Notes: generated by a model not told the origin, from the letters alone. Positions 1-8,948 are shown, counted from the first letter of the stretch. The stretch is DNA of 64,000 bases from Brucella anthropi_A (GCF_046630315.1 NZ_LQBD01000001.1:62001-126000), one strand, 5' to 3'. Numbers and translations are program-made.

Positions 1-2
1 GA

Positions 3-938
3 TATTGGGCCGTGTTCCTGCTCGCGCTGTTCAGGCTGGGGCAGGGTTTTGCGCTTGGCGGGGCATGGGATGGCCTGGCCTCTCTTCTCAGCTTGAGCGC
101 GCCGCAGAACAGGCGCGGCTGGTACGCCATGATACCGCAGCTGGGCGCGCCCATCGGTTTTGCGCTTGCCAGCATCCTGTTCGCCTATTTCGTGCATAAT
201 CTCAGCGAAGCCGATTTTCTCGCATGGGGCTGGCGCTATCCGTTCTTTGTCGCCTTTGCGATCAATGTCGTGGCGCTGTTCGCGCGCCTTCGCATCGTTG
301 CCAGCAGCGAATTCGGCGCGGCGATGGATGCCCAGGAATTGCAGCCGCGGCCCGTCTTTGAAATGTTGAGCAAGCATAGCATCGATGTCGTGCTGGGCGC
401 CTTCGTGCCGCTGGCAAGCTTTGCGATGTTCCATCTCGTCACGATCTTTCCGTTGAGCTGGGTCGTCCTGTCGGGCGCGCAGCCCGTGGAACGCTTTCTC
501 TGGGTGCAGGTCGCGGGCGCGGCGATCGGCGTCATCGGCATCATCTTTTCGGGATTGCTTGCAGATCGCGTCGGGCGTCGCCGCGAATTGATGATCGGCG
601 CGAGCATCATTGCGATCTTCAGCTTTTCGGCTCCCTTCCTGCTCGATGCGGGGAGTGTGGGACAGGATGCCTATATTCTGATTGGCTTTGCCGTTCTGGG
701 GCTGACCTTCGGCCAGTCTTCCGGCGCGGTGTCTTCCCGTTTCACGCAATATTACCGCTACACCGGCGCAGCGCTCACATCGGATCTCGCCTGGCTCGTC
801 GGCGCGGCCTTCGCCCCCCTCGTGGCCCTCGGCCTTGCCAGCAGCCTCGGCATCATCTTCATCGGAGGCTATCTCCTGTCCGGTGCGATCTGCACGCTGG
901 CGGCGCTCAAGCTGTCGCGGGTGCTGGATCAAAACTGA
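3..938 (+). CDS. MFS transporter, metabolite:H+ symporter-like (5'-truncated)
   Basis: The reading frame is open from the left edge of the window, so the N-terminal part (roughly the first 100-120 residues of a typical ~430-residue protein) lies outside. What remains is about 311 residues with at least eight hydrophobic segments. The GLLADRVGRRR stretch matches the cytoplasmic loop motif of the major facilitator superfamily. The RLGQGFALGGAWDG segment and the WRYPFFVAFAIN stretch are characteristic of the metabolite:H+ symporter (ProP/ShiA/KgtP) family. It would act in the inner membrane as a proton-coupled importer of an organic acid or similar compound; the substrate cannot be read from this fragment. 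The stop is TGA at 936-938 and no T-tailed terminator follows. The neighbour downstream is on the opposite strand. Confidence 0.85.
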   Translation, partial: YWAVFLLALFRLGQGFALGGAWDGLASLLSLSAPQNRRGWYAMIPQLGAPIGFALASILFAYFVHNLSEADFLAWGWRYPFFVAFAINVVALFARLRIVASSEFGAAMDAQELQPRPVFEMLSKHSIDVVLGAFVPLASFAMFHLVTIFPLSWVVLSGAQPVERFLWVQVAGAAIGVIGIIFSGLLADRVGRRRELMIGASIIAIFSFSAPFLLDAGSVGQDAYILIGFAVLGLTFGQSSGAVSSRFTQYYRYTGAALTSDLAWLVGAAFAPLVALGLASSLGIIFIGGYLLSGAICTLAALKLSRVLDQN

Positions 939-998
939 TCGGTCCCCGCGCCCGGTTTACGGCCTGGCGGCCTGTACGGCGCACGCGCCAGGGCCGGG

Positions 999-1166
999 CT
1001 ATCTGTTTCGGGTTTTCATCAGCGCCCAGACAAGGATCAGCATGATCACCAGGCCGATGCCAAGTCCCACGCCGCCGCCCCAGACGGCCCCATAGCTTCC
1101 GCCGATCAGCAAGCCGATTGCAGCGCCCAGAACAAGCAGCAGAAGTGGTGGCAGGCATCCGATCAT
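999..1166 (-). CDS. Small glycine-rich membrane protein (55 aa), unknown function
   Basis: A short reading frame starts at ATG 1166 and ends with TAG at 999-1001. The product is almost entirely hydrophobic, with two likely membrane segments: residues about 4-24 (leucine-rich, then AIGLLIGG) and about 29-50 (GGGVGLGIGLVIMLILVWAL). It ends in a basic MKTRNR tail, which by the positive-inside rule would face the cytoplasm. A GAGGAG sequence lies somewhat far upstream, about 20 nt. The glycine-zipper pattern and clean hydrophobic codon content argue for a real protein. I do not recognise a family, and nothing nearby reveals a role. Confidence 0.55.
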   Translation of the reverse strand: MIGCLPPLLLLVLGAAIGLLIGGSYGAVWGGGVGLGIGLVIMLILVWALMKTRNR

Positions 1167-1297
1167 CGTTTATCCATTGCGTCAGCTCCTCGGAAATCTT
1201 TCGGGAGCAGTGAAAGTGCTGCAAGGCTTTGCCTTCGCAAAGGCAGGAAACAAAATACGCTTGCGCCAGACCATAAGTTCATTCGTCCCGGCAGCCC

Positions 1298-1324
1298 AGA
1301 GCATTTTCGAGCCGGAACCGCTCT
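1298..1324. repeat. Miniature AGAGC...GCTCT repeat at the 3' end of the CBS gene
   Basis: This 27-bp sequence has the same two ends as the 103-bp repeat at 5601-5703. Its left end resembles the AGAGCATTT end (seen inverted there), and its right end is GGAACCGCTCT, an exact copy. It looks like an internally deleted copy. Its right end overlaps the TAG stop codon of the minus-strand CBS/BON gene. Identity as a degenerate family member is inferred from the shared ends. Confidence 0.5.
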
Positions 1325-2051
1325 ATGGATCGTCGGGAGAGCTGAGATAGAGGCCCGTTATGGGGTCGATGCACAGCAGATGATCGACGACGTTTTTCAC
1401 GCCGGGAACATTTTCGGCGGCGACGCGGATCGCTTCGCGGACCGTGTCATCGAATATGATGCCATGGAACTCGACAATGCCGCCATGCACCGTCACCCGA
1501 ACGGAACCGGACCAGGAATGCTGCTTCAGTTCCTCCATGATGGATGTGCGGATATGGTCATCGTCCTGCGCGCCGGGATTTTGTTCCGGCGTCATGCGCA
1601 ACACGGCGCGCATCAGGTCCGACCGCGCCACGATGCCGACAAGCGTTCCATCATCGACGACCAGCACCCGCTTGATCTTTCTGGAGATCATGAGGTCGAC
1701 AAGTTCGCTGACCGGGGCCCGCGACGAGATGGTTACGGGATCGGGCGACATGACTTCCTCGACCTTGTGGCCGTGGCCGTGAATATATTCCGCCGCCTCC
1801 TTTCGCGGGCTGAGAAAGAAATCAAGCCAGCCTGCCCGTCTTGGCAGGGTTCCCAATTCGATACGGCGGAGAAAATCGCCTTCCGTCAGCACGCCGACGA
1901 GATGTCGATCGGCAGAAACCACGGGCAGGCCGCTGATCCTGCTGCCCAGCATCAACCGCGCGGCATCGGCGAGCGATGCCGTCGGCGCTATCCCGATCAC
2001 GGGCGCCGTCATGATATCGCCCACCCGCATCGTTTTTCCAGAATTGTCCAT
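1323..2051 (-). CDS. CBS-pair and BON domain protein
   Basis: The 242-residue protein has two CBS motifs, at about residues 8-65 (VGDIMTAPVIGIAPTASL...GLPVVSADRHLVGVLTEGDFLRR) and 95-150 (VEEVMSPDPVTISS...LVGIVARSDLMRAVL). A BON domain follows at about 165-230 (VRVTVHGGIVEFHGIIFDD...GVKNVVDHLL). CBS pairs usually bind adenine nucleotides and act as energy-state sensors; BON domains bind phospholipids or other surfaces. No enzyme domain is fused. The gene begins 5 bp after the stop of the EmrB-like exporter and is probably the last gene of that operon. It starts at ATG 2051, and its TAG stop falls within a small repeat. The physiological target is unknown. Confidence 0.85.
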   Translation of the reverse strand: MDNSGKTMRVGDIMTAPVIGIAPTASLADAARLMLGSRISGLPVVSADRHLVGVLTEGDFLRRIELGTLPRRAGWLDFFLSPRKEAAEYIHGHGHKVEEVMSPDPVTISSRAPVSELVDLMISRKIKRVLVVDDGTLVGIVARSDLMRAVLRMTPEQNPGAQDDDHIRTSIMEELKQHSWSGSVRVTVHGGIVEFHGIIFDDTVREAIRVAAENVPGVKNVVDHLLCIDPITGLYLSSPDDP

Positions 2052-2056
2052 CCAAC

Positions 2057-3601
2057 TTATTCCATCGCTATCGAGTGATCGACTTGCTGGGCCGTCTTGG
2101 GCTTGCGCAGCAGCAGGACCAGCGGCATCGCCAAAAGCGACAACACCATCAACAGTTTGAAATCATCGATATAGGCGATGATCGTGGCCTGTTCGGTTAT
2201 CATGTTGTCCAGCAGCGCCCGGCCAGCCGCCTTTGCCGGATCGAGATACTGGGAGACGAGCGGCGCTTCGAAATTGCGGTTGAAAGGGGTCACATAGGCT
2301 GAAATATCGGCATGGTTGACCTGGGTGTTCTCGGTCAGAAGCGCCGATACAACCGCAATCCCCACGCTGGACCCGATATTGCGCGAGAGGTTGTAAAGCC
2401 CCGTGCCGTCACCGCGCAGATGCGCGGGCAAGGTCGAAAACGCCATGGTGGTGAGTGGTACGAACAGAAAGCCAAGCCCCGCACCCTGCACGAACCCGAC
2501 CCATACGATGGTCCATTGCGATATGTCGGGCGTCCATCCCGTCATCTCGTACATGGCCCATGCCGTGAGCGCCAATCCGACAAGCAGCAGAAAACGGGAA
2601 TCGACCCGGCCGATCAGCTTGCCCACCACGAACATGCAGGCCATGGTGCCAAGCCCGCGCGGCCCCATGACGATACCGGCGGTCGTAACCGGATAGCCCA
2701 TCAGCGTCTGAAGATAGGGCGTCATCAATGCGAGCGATGCGAGATAGGTTATGCCGATGACGAAAATGAAAAGCATGCTGATCGAGAAATTCCGGTCGAG
2801 AAAAAGCTGCGGCTTGACGAAGGAATTGTCGGTCGTGAACGTGTGCACCACCAGAAGATAGAGAGCCGCCGCGCAGACGATGGCTTCAATCATGATTTCC
2901 CCGGATGAAAACCAGTCCAGCTGCTCGCCGCGGTCGAGGAAAAGCTGTAGCGATGCGATGGCGAGGCTGAGCAAGCCGAACCCTGTCCAGTCCAGACGCG
3001 CCTTCAGGTCGATCTTCGTTTCCGAAACGAAGACCATGACGCCGCCCAAGGCCAGCATGCCGATCGGCACATTGATGTAGAAAACCCAGCGCCAGCTCAG
3101 ATGGTCCGTCAACCATCCGCCGATCACCGGCCCCAGCACGGGGCCGACCATCACGGACACGCCAAAAAGCGCCATGGCCGATCCGCGTTCCTCAAGCGTA
3201 TAGATATCGAGCAGGATGCCTTGCGACAAGGGCACGAGTGCTGCGCCGAACAGGCCCTGAAGCAGCCGGAACCCGACGATCTGCGAAAGAGATTGCGCCA
3301 GGCCGCACAGAACCGAGGCAAGAACGAAGCCGGCGATTGCCACCAGAAGCACCCGTTTGCGCCCGAACCTGGCGGCCAGAAAGCCGGAGGGCGGCGTCAT
3401 GATGGCTGCGGCCACGATATAGGAGGTCAGCACCCAGTTGATCTGGTCCGCGCTCGCCGAAACGCTGCCCTGAATATAGGGAAGCGCGACATTGGCGATG
3501 GTCGTGTCCAGCGCCTGCATGATGACGGCGAGGATCACACATGCCGTAATGGCGCCCCGATGCGCGATCGCCGGGGCCTGTGAAACGGCAATGCTAGACA
3601 T
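2057..3601 (-). CDS. DHA2-family multidrug exporter, EmrB/QacA-like
   Basis: This 514-residue inner-membrane protein has 14 predicted helices, typical of the DHA2 drug:H+ antiporters. The ALDTTIANVALPYIQG motif near residue 32 (motif D1) and the GRKRVLL loop are diagnostic. The 14-helix length separates it from 12-helix DHA1 pumps. I chose ATG 3601 over an upstream TTG at 3616, because the ATG overlaps the last 8 bp of the upstream membrane-fusion gene, which implies translational coupling. With the HlyD/EmrA-like partner it should form a tripartite pump with an outer-membrane channel encoded elsewhere. Substrates would be hydrophobic toxic compounds. Regulation is probably by the MarR protein at the head of the operon. 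Confidence 0.92.
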   Translation of the reverse strand: MSSIAVSQAPAIAHRGAITACVILAVIMQALDTTIANVALPYIQGSVSASADQINWVLTSYIVAAAIMTPPSGFLAARFGRKRVLLVAIAGFVLASVLCGLAQSLSQIVGFRLLQGLFGAALVPLSQGILLDIYTLEERGSAMALFGVSVMVGPVLGPVIGGWLTDHLSWRWVFYINVPIGMLALGGVMVFVSETKIDLKARLDWTGFGLLSLAIASLQLFLDRGEQLDWFSSGEIMIEAIVCAAALYLLVVHTFTTDNSFVKPQLFLDRNFSISMLFIFVIGITYLASLALMTPYLQTLMGYPVTTAGIVMGPRGLGTMACMFVVGKLIGRVDSRFLLLVGLALTAWAMYEMTGWTPDISQWTIVWVGFVQGAGLGFLFVPLTTMAFSTLPAHLRGDGTGLYNLSRNIGSSVGIAVVSALLTENTQVNHADISAYVTPFNRNFEAPLVSQYLDPAKAAGRALLDNMITEQATIIAYIDDFKLLMVLSLLAMPLVLLLRKPKTAQQVDHSIAME

Positions 3602-4790
3602 GTTCGCTGCTGCCAAACAATCTGGCTATGAAGTTCGGCAAGCCGCGGGCGTGTCCGGTATCGACCTCGACATCGACACTCATGCCGACGCGCAATGGCG
3701 GCTTTCCGCTGGTGTCGGTGATGCTCACACGCATTGGAATGCGTTGAACGACCTTGACCCAGTTGCCGGACGTGTTCTGCGATGGGAGAAGCGCGAAACT
3801 GGCCCCGGATGCCGGGCTGATGCTGGTCACTTTCCCTTTCCATTTCACACCGGGATAGGTATCGACCGAGATCGTGGCTTCCTGGCCGGGTTCGATATGC
3901 GTCAGCTCGGTTTCCTTGGGGTTTGCCAATATCCACAGGTGATCGGTGGAGACCAGCGAGAATGCCTGTTGCGAGGCTTCCAGATAGGAGCCGATCTGCA
4001 AGGAATTCACATTGGTGACGATGCCGTCGAAGGGCGCGCGCACGACGGAATCGTCGAGCTGGCGCCGCGCATCGTCAACCTTGGCTTTTGCCTGCAGGAA
4101 GAGCGGGTTCTGTTCGACCGGCTGGCCGGCGTCGCCGCCCAACTCGGCCAAAGCGGACTGCGCCTTGGCTCTGGCGACGATCACCTTCTGGCGCGCCGCG
4201 TCGAGGTCGTGTTTGGCCTGGTCCAGCACGGCCTGGGAGGCTGCCCGCGTCGCGACCAGATTTTGCTGCCGCTTGTAGGTCGCTTCGTAATAGGGAAGGT
4301 CGGCTTCGGCCCGCTGGATTTCCGCCAGCGCCTGCTGGTAGCTGGCTTTCAATGTCACAATCTGATTGCGGACATGGCCAAGTTCTGCCTCTGCGCCTTC
4401 AAGCGCGATGCGGAAGGGGGCGGGTTTCAGCGTAAACAGGACCTGCCCGGTTTTGACGGTCTCATTTTCCCGCACATCGATCGATGCCACCAGCCCCGAT
4501 ACATCGGTCGAGACGCCCAATATGTCGGCCTGGACATAGGCATTGTCGGTGGACATGAAACGCCCGCCGGTCACATAGAAATAGCCGCCGGCCAGGAGCG
4601 CCAATGGCAAGAGTGAAAACAACAGGCGACGGCGTTTCAGCCTGCGGCGCGCGCGGTCGGCGGGGGCGTCTGACAGCGTGACCGGGCCCTGCGCGGCGGG
4701 GGCGGCCTTTTCCGCGTCGGCATCGTGCGGTCGTTCGGAACGGACCGGTTCGGCGGCAGGATGTTTCACGATATTCGAAGGATCAGTCAT
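3594..4790 (-). CDS. HlyD/EmrA-family membrane fusion protein
   Basis: The 398-residue periplasmic adaptor has a cytoplasmic head rich in Arg and Lys, then one membrane anchor at about residues 54-72 (LLFSLLPLALLAGGYFYVTG). The STDNAYVQADILGVSTDVSG biotinyl-lipoyl half motif follows, then a long alpha-helical hairpin (about 130-220, heptad-rich) and the second lipoyl and beta-barrel part (VRAPFDGIVTNVN, about 245-380). This order is that of EmrA. Its start overlaps the marR stop by 8 bp, and its stop overlaps the start of the EmrB-like gene by 8 bp, so the three genes are tightly coupled. It should bridge the EmrB-like pump to an outer-membrane channel. Confidence 0.92.
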   Translation of the reverse strand: MTDPSNIVKHPAAEPVRSERPHDADAEKAAPAAQGPVTLSDAPADRARRRLKRRRLLFSLLPLALLAGGYFYVTGGRFMSTDNAYVQADILGVSTDVSGLVASIDVRENETVKTGQVLFTLKPAPFRIALEGAEAELGHVRNQIVTLKASYQQALAEIQRAEADLPYYEATYKRQQNLVATRAASQAVLDQAKHDLDAARQKVIVARAKAQSALAELGGDAGQPVEQNPLFLQAKAKVDDARRQLDDSVVRAPFDGIVTNVNSLQIGSYLEASQQAFSLVSTDHLWILANPKETELTHIEPGQEATISVDTYPGVKWKGKVTSISPASGASFALLPSQNTSGNWVKVVQRIPMRVSITDTSGKPPLRVGMSVDVEVDTGHARGLPNFIARLFGSSEHV

Positions 4791-5247
4791 TGCGTGTGTC
4801 TTCTTGGGTGATGGGCGCCCGGCAGGCGCGGGCGAGATTTTCTTTCATGGAAAGGAGCGTCCGGATCAGCTGCTCCTGCTCCTGTTCCGAGATATTGTCC
4901 AAGGCTTCCTGACGTGTGAGGGCGCCCAGTTCGCGCATGCTGTCCAAAAGCGGCAGGGCGGCGTCACAGATATGAATAAGGAAGGCGCGACGGTCCGTCG
5001 GATGGGGGCGCCGCTCCACAAGGCCCTGCTCGACGAGCCTGTCCAGAATGCGGGTGAGCGTTATGGGCTCGATCTCGAGTTCTTCCGCCAGGCAGCGCTG
5101 TTTGATGCCATCGTTTTTGGAAAGAATGGCCAGTGTGTGCCATTGCGTGCGTGTGAGGCTTTTTTCGCGTGCCCGCTGTTCGAAACGTTTGCGGAGGAGC
5201 CTGGCCACATCATGCAGGAGGAAGCCAAGAATGCGGGTGTCTGTCAC
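4783..5247 (-). CDS. MarR-family transcriptional regulator
   Basis: The 154-residue protein has the MarR winged-helix fold. It shows the recognition-helix region QRCLAEELEIEPITLTRILDRLVEQGLVERR at about residues 49-79, followed by the conserved wing DRRAFLIHI. It starts at GTG 5247; no ATG alternative fits the N-terminus. It is the first gene of an operon with the EmrA- and EmrB-like exporter, the classic layout of a MarR repressor that is relieved by the substrates of the pump it controls. AT-rich sequence just upstream (about 5262-5310) contains the 8-bp palindrome AGCTAGCT and is the likely operator and promoter region, though I could not fix exact boundaries. Confidence 0.9.
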   Translation of the reverse strand: MTDTRILGFLLHDVARLLRKRFEQRAREKSLTRTQWHTLAILSKNDGIKQRCLAEELEIEPITLTRILDRLVEQGLVERRPHPTDRRAFLIHICDAALPLLDSMRELGALTRQEALDNISEQEQEQLIRTLLSMKENLARACRAPITQEDTRND

Positions 5248-5758
5248 GAAGGATGCCTGGTTTTTAATAAGCTAGCTCATATTAAGGAGAGAATAAAGCT
5301 ATCATTGAAATAAAGACAAGCGGCTTTTGGCCAAGGCTTGCGGAGTGCATTCAAATCTGCGTGATTTTCTTCGTGGAAAGCGCGTTTGCGCTGTGGCGAT
5401 CATTGCGGAAGATCAATTCGATGGCCGTCAATTGTGCACTGGCCTTCGGATAAGGCTTGTGCCGGGCTGAAATGAAACGCCGGTTTCAATATGGCAGAAA
5501 TTTATAAAAAATCTTGGCTTTACAGGATCGGTTCCAGGGAGCAATGCAACATGGGCAATCACCTACAGGCTGCAAATTGTCGGAGCGATCAGGTTTCGCC
5601 AGAGCGGTTCCTGCTTTAACGGAATCGCCGGAACCGCTCTATCTATTTGTTTTCACGCATTATCCGACGCTAAACCGCTTCGCGCTTTTGCTGGAAATGC
5701 TCTAAAGCATTACTGTATTGATTGAATCAACGGAAACGCTCTAACGAAAGACGAGCAA
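5248..5758. other. Intergenic region between divergent marR and the PLP enzyme
   Basis: This is 511 bp without a credible gene. The left part (5255-5330) is AT-rich and should hold the marR operon promoter. The right part holds the 103-bp palindromic repeat listed separately, and immediately after it a second partial repeat-like sequence (about 5704-5743) that also ends in GCTCT. The promoter of the PLP enzyme must lie within or beside the repeats. Confidence 0.6.
5601..5703. repeat. 103-bp palindromic intergenic repeat (Bru-RS-like)
   Basis: The element begins AGAGC and ends GCTCT. It contains a perfect 11-bp inverted repeat, AGAGCGGTTCC at 5601-5611 and its complement at 5630-5640, followed by a second half with an AAACCGCTTCGCGCTTTTGC segment. 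The length and terminal symmetry fit my recollection of the 103-105 bp Bru-RS elements of Brucella, which are known IS711 insertion sites. The family name rests on memory; the palindromic structure is seen directly. Confidence 0.65.
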
Positions 5759-6955
5759 GTGTCGAATAAGCTTCACCGCAATCAGGCTGGATTTGCAACG
5801 CGCGCCATTCATGTCGGACAGGAACCCGATCCATTGACCGGCGCGGTGATCCCTCCGATCTATCATGCCACTACCTATGTTCAGGACGGCATCGGCGCCA
5901 GCAAGGGCTATGACTACAGCCGAAGCGGCAATCCCACGCGCAATGCGCTGGAACTCTGCCTCGCCGATCTTGAAGGTGCGGAGGCCGCCTTCGTTTTTCC
6001 GAGCGGTCTGGCCGCGGCGGCCACCCTGCTGGAGGCGCTTCCGTCAGGATCGTCGATCCTGGCGCATAACGATCTTTATGGCGGGGTCTACCGGCTGCTC
6101 GCCGATGTGCGGCCGGTAACGGCTGGCCATCAGGTCAATTTCGTCGATTTTTCCGATGAAGCCGCGCTCCGGCAGGCCGTAGCGGACCACAAGCCCAGCC
6201 TGTTATGGTTCGAAACCCCGTCCAATCCGACGCTTCGCATTGTTGATCTGTCTCTGGTGGCGAAGCTCGGCGCCGAAGCGGGCGCCATCACCGTTTGCGA
6301 CAGCACGTTCTCGTCCCCGGCCGGTCAAAGGCCGATCGAACATGGCATCCATGTGGTCGTCCATTCGGCCACCAAAATGCTCAATGGCCATTCCGATCTC
6401 CTTGGCGGGGTGGTTGCTGTCTCCGCCCGCGCTCCGGCGGGCCTCGCCCAGCGGGTCAAATATCTGCAGAATGCGCTCGGATCAGTCATGTCGCCGACAG
6501 ACTGCGCGCTTTTGCACCGCTCCCTGAAAACACTGGAAATCCGCAGCCACAGGCAGTCGGAAACGGCGCTGAAGCTCGCCGTCAGTCTTGAGCGTCGAGC
6601 AGAGGAACTGGGGTTGAGCCGGGTTGTCTATCCCGGTCTTGCAAGCCATCCGCAGCACGAGATGGCGGCGCGCCAGATGATAAATTTCGGCTGTGTCGTC
6701 TCGGTCGAGGTTACGGGCGATGTGGCGCGCGTCGAGCGTATTTTGACTTCCACACGCTATTTCCATTTCGCGGTCAGCCTTGGCAGCGTGGAAAGCCTCA
6801 TCCAGCATCCCTTCTCCCTCACCCATGCGGTGGTGCCGGAAGACCAGAAGAACGATCTGGGGATTGGCCCGCAGCTCATTCGCATTTCCGTGGGTCTGGA
6901 AGATGCGGACGATCTGGAGGCCGATCTCGTTCAGGCACTTCTCGGCAGCCGTTAA
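5759..6955 (+). CDS. Cys/Met metabolism PLP-dependent enzyme (cystathionine synthase/lyase family)
   Basis: The 398-residue enzyme is full length for the trans-sulfuration family. The YSRSGNPTR motif (about residues 53-61) contacts the PLP phosphate, and the HSATKMLNGHSD motif places the Schiff-base lysine at K206. An aromatic substrate-side motif, LYGGVYRL, sits near residue 107. These features do not separate cystathionine gamma-synthase, gamma-lyase, beta-lyase or O-acetylhomoserine sulfhydrylase. It starts at GTG 5759, preceded by an AAAGACGAG stretch that can serve as a weak ribosome-binding site. The phosphate symporter downstream is 109 bp away and probably functionally unrelated. Confidence 0.88.
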   Translation: MSNKLHRNQAGFATRAIHVGQEPDPLTGAVIPPIYHATTYVQDGIGASKGYDYSRSGNPTRNALELCLADLEGAEAAFVFPSGLAAAATLLEALPSGSSILAHNDLYGGVYRLLADVRPVTAGHQVNFVDFSDEAALRQAVADHKPSLLWFETPSNPTLRIVDLSLVAKLGAEAGAITVCDSTFSSPAGQRPIEHGIHVVVHSATKMLNGHSDLLGGVVAVSARAPAGLAQRVKYLQNALGSVMSPTDCALLHRSLKTLEIRSHRQSETALKLAVSLERRAEELGLSRVVYPGLASHPQHEMAARQMINFGCVVSVEVTGDVARVERILTSTRYFHFAVSLGSVESLIQHPFSLTHAVVPEDQKNDLGIGPQLIRISVGLEDADDLEADLVQALLGSR

Positions 6956-7064
6956 ACCTGCCATTGTCGGGAAACCGGGCGGGCTGCACGGAGCGGCCGG
7001 GCTGCTTCAATTCCGGCAGGGATGACGGGATCGCTCGATCCGGCAATCGAAGGATGGACAGGCA

Positions 7065-8948
7065 TTGAAGACGGCTATCACGGAAGACAATGTCGCGTCG
7101 GGTTCCGGGATCGGGCAGCAGGCCCTTCGCGCGGCGGGCCTGCTGATCCTGCTCGTGCTTGGCTATAGTTTCTGGCGCAACGAGCACTGGCTTATGCTCT
7201 GTGCGGGGCTTGCCCTTTTTCTGTTTGGCATGCAGTGCCTGGAGGAGGGCTTGCGCAATCTTGCGGGCAGCGCCCTGGAGCGCATGCTGGCGCGGGGCAC
7301 CTCGACATCGTGGAAAAGCCTTCTGGTCGGTCTGGTGGGCGCCACGGCCATGCAGTCGAGCACGCTGGTTTCGCTGATGACGATTGCGTTTATCACCACC
7401 GGCCTGATCGCGCTTCCCGCCGGCATTGCCATCATCTTCGGCGCCAATCTCGGCTCGGCCACCGGCATATGGCTGCTTGCGCTTGCAGGCCAGAATTTCA
7501 GCCTGTCGGCCCTGGCCCTGCCATTGCTGGTGTTCGGCGTCCTGGCGAGTTTCCTCGGGCCGAAGATGAAGGCGCTGGGAAGAATCCTGCTCGGGATCGC
7601 TTTCATTTTCCTCGGCATCGACCAGATCAAGCAGGGCTTTTCCGTCGTCACCGAAAATCTCGATCTGGCGCAATATAGCCTCGACGGGTGGCCGGGGCGG
7701 CTGTTGTTTGCCGTCGTCGGGCTTGTGCTGACCCTGCTTCTGCAATCGACCCACGCAACGCTCATGCTGACACTGGCCGCGCTCGGTCTTGGTCAGGTCG
7801 ATCTCTGGCAGGCGGCGGCAATAGCCATTGGCGCCAATGTGGGCAGCAGCATCACGACCGGCATTGCGGGCGCATTGGGCGGCAACCGCAGCGGCCAGCG
7901 CCTCGCGCTGGCCCATGTGATCTTCAATATCGTGACGGCTGTGCTGGCGCTTCTGGTCATGGATGTCTTTGTGCGCCTTGCCGTTTTTCTGACCGAGGCG
8001 ATCGGGCTTGGCGACAACCAGCTTATCATGCTCGCCTTTTTCAACAGCGCATTCAACATTCTGGGCGTTCTCGTTTTCTGGCCGATGCTTCGCCCCTTTA
8101 CACGATTTCTGGAATATGTCCTGCCGGCCAGACCGGAGCCCCGTGTTCTCATTCCCCATCCCGAGCGCGCCCAGCCCGATGCGAAGCCGCTTGAGGCCCG
8201 CTATCTGGACAAATCGGCGCTCAGCACGCTCGATACGGCTGCGGCTGCGGTCGCGCATGAATTGCAGCATCTTGGCCGCCTCAGTATCGAGGTCATCTGC
8301 CATGCGCTTTATCTGCCGGTCAGCGAAATCAATCGCGCCAAGCATGACGACGCCGTCATGCGCGCGCGGCCGGATGACGATTATGCGGATGCGGATCTGC
8401 TCTACCGCCGCTACATCAAGGGTGTCTATGGCGATATTCTGAGCTTTATCGGCAAGGTGGAACTGCCGGACGATCAGGAGCGGCAGGCATTCTGGATGAC
8501 CTGCCAGATGGTGGCCTTGCAGCTTGTGGAGATTGTGAAGGACGCCAAACATCTGCAGAAGAATCTGGGCTTCTACCTGCGGCAGGGCGATTCCCCGGTG
8601 CGCGATAATTATGTCGAGCTTCGGCGTTATCTCATCACGGTGCTGCACGATGTTCGCGTGTTGAGCCGGGCCGGCGCCGAAAGCGAAAACTGGGAGGCCC
8701 GCCAGAAGGAGTTTGCCGACGGGATACATCTGTTCGATGTCGATTTCAGCACGCGGCTTTTCGCCCTGAACCGTGAAGGCCGGATCAGCGGCATGCAATT
8801 GAGCTCGCTTCTCAACGATCTGGGCTATGCGAAGCGCATCGCGAAGGGGCTCAACAATCTTCTCGAAATGCGAAAACGCTCCAGTGCGGATACGCTGCAA
8901 GACCTTTCCGGCATGTTCGATGAGGACACGCCGCTGGTGATCGCCTGA
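7065..8948 (+). CDS. Na+/phosphate symporter (NptA/YjbB family) with PhoU-like domain
   Basis: This 627-residue protein has an N-terminal membrane domain of about 10 helices with the two inverted-repeat signatures of type II Na/Pi cotransporters: ATAMQSSTLVSLMT (about residues 99-112) and LLLQSTHATLMLT (about 224-236). The C-terminal half (about 390-610) is soluble and helical, resembling PhoU, as in YjbB. It should move inorganic phosphate across the inner membrane using sodium; the YjbB relatives may export phosphate. The only in-frame start near the N-terminus is TTG 7065, so the start is tentative. It appears to be transcribed alone. Confidence 0.88.
   Translation: MKTAITEDNVASGSGIGQQALRAAGLLILLVLGYSFWRNEHWLMLCAGLALFLFGMQCLEEGLRNLAGSALERMLARGTSTSWKSLLVGLVGATAMQSSTLVSLMTIAFITTGLIALPAGIAIIFGANLGSATGIWLLALAGQNFSLSALALPLLVFGVLASFLGPKMKALGRILLGIAFIFLGIDQIKQGFSVVTENLDLAQYSLDGWPGRLLFAVVGLVLTLLLQSTHATLMLTLAALGLGQVDLWQAAAIAIGANVGSSITTGIAGALGGNRSGQRLALAHVIFNIVTAVLALLVMDVFVRLAVFLTEAIGLGDNQLIMLAFFNSAFNILGVLVFWPMLRPFTRFLEYVLPARPEPRVLIPHPERAQPDAKPLEARYLDKSALSTLDTAAAAVAHELQHLGRLSIEVICHALYLPVSEINRAKHDDAVMRARPDDDYADADLLYRRYIKGVYGDILSFIGKVELPDDQERQAFWMTCQMVALQLVEIVKDAKHLQKNLGFYLRQGDSPVRDNYVELRRYLITVLHDVRVLSRAGAESENWEARQKEFADGIHLFDVDFSTRLFALNREGRISGMQLSSLLNDLGYAKRIAKGLNNLLEMRKRSSADTLQDLSGMFDEDTPLVIA

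Noticed and set aside
907..1224. 105-residue minus-strand frame covering the small membrane protein
   Set aside because: Arg- and Cys-rich composition with no hydrophobic pattern, no family resemblance, and it overlaps the end of the MFS gene. The 55-residue frame inside it in another phase fits membrane-protein composition better.
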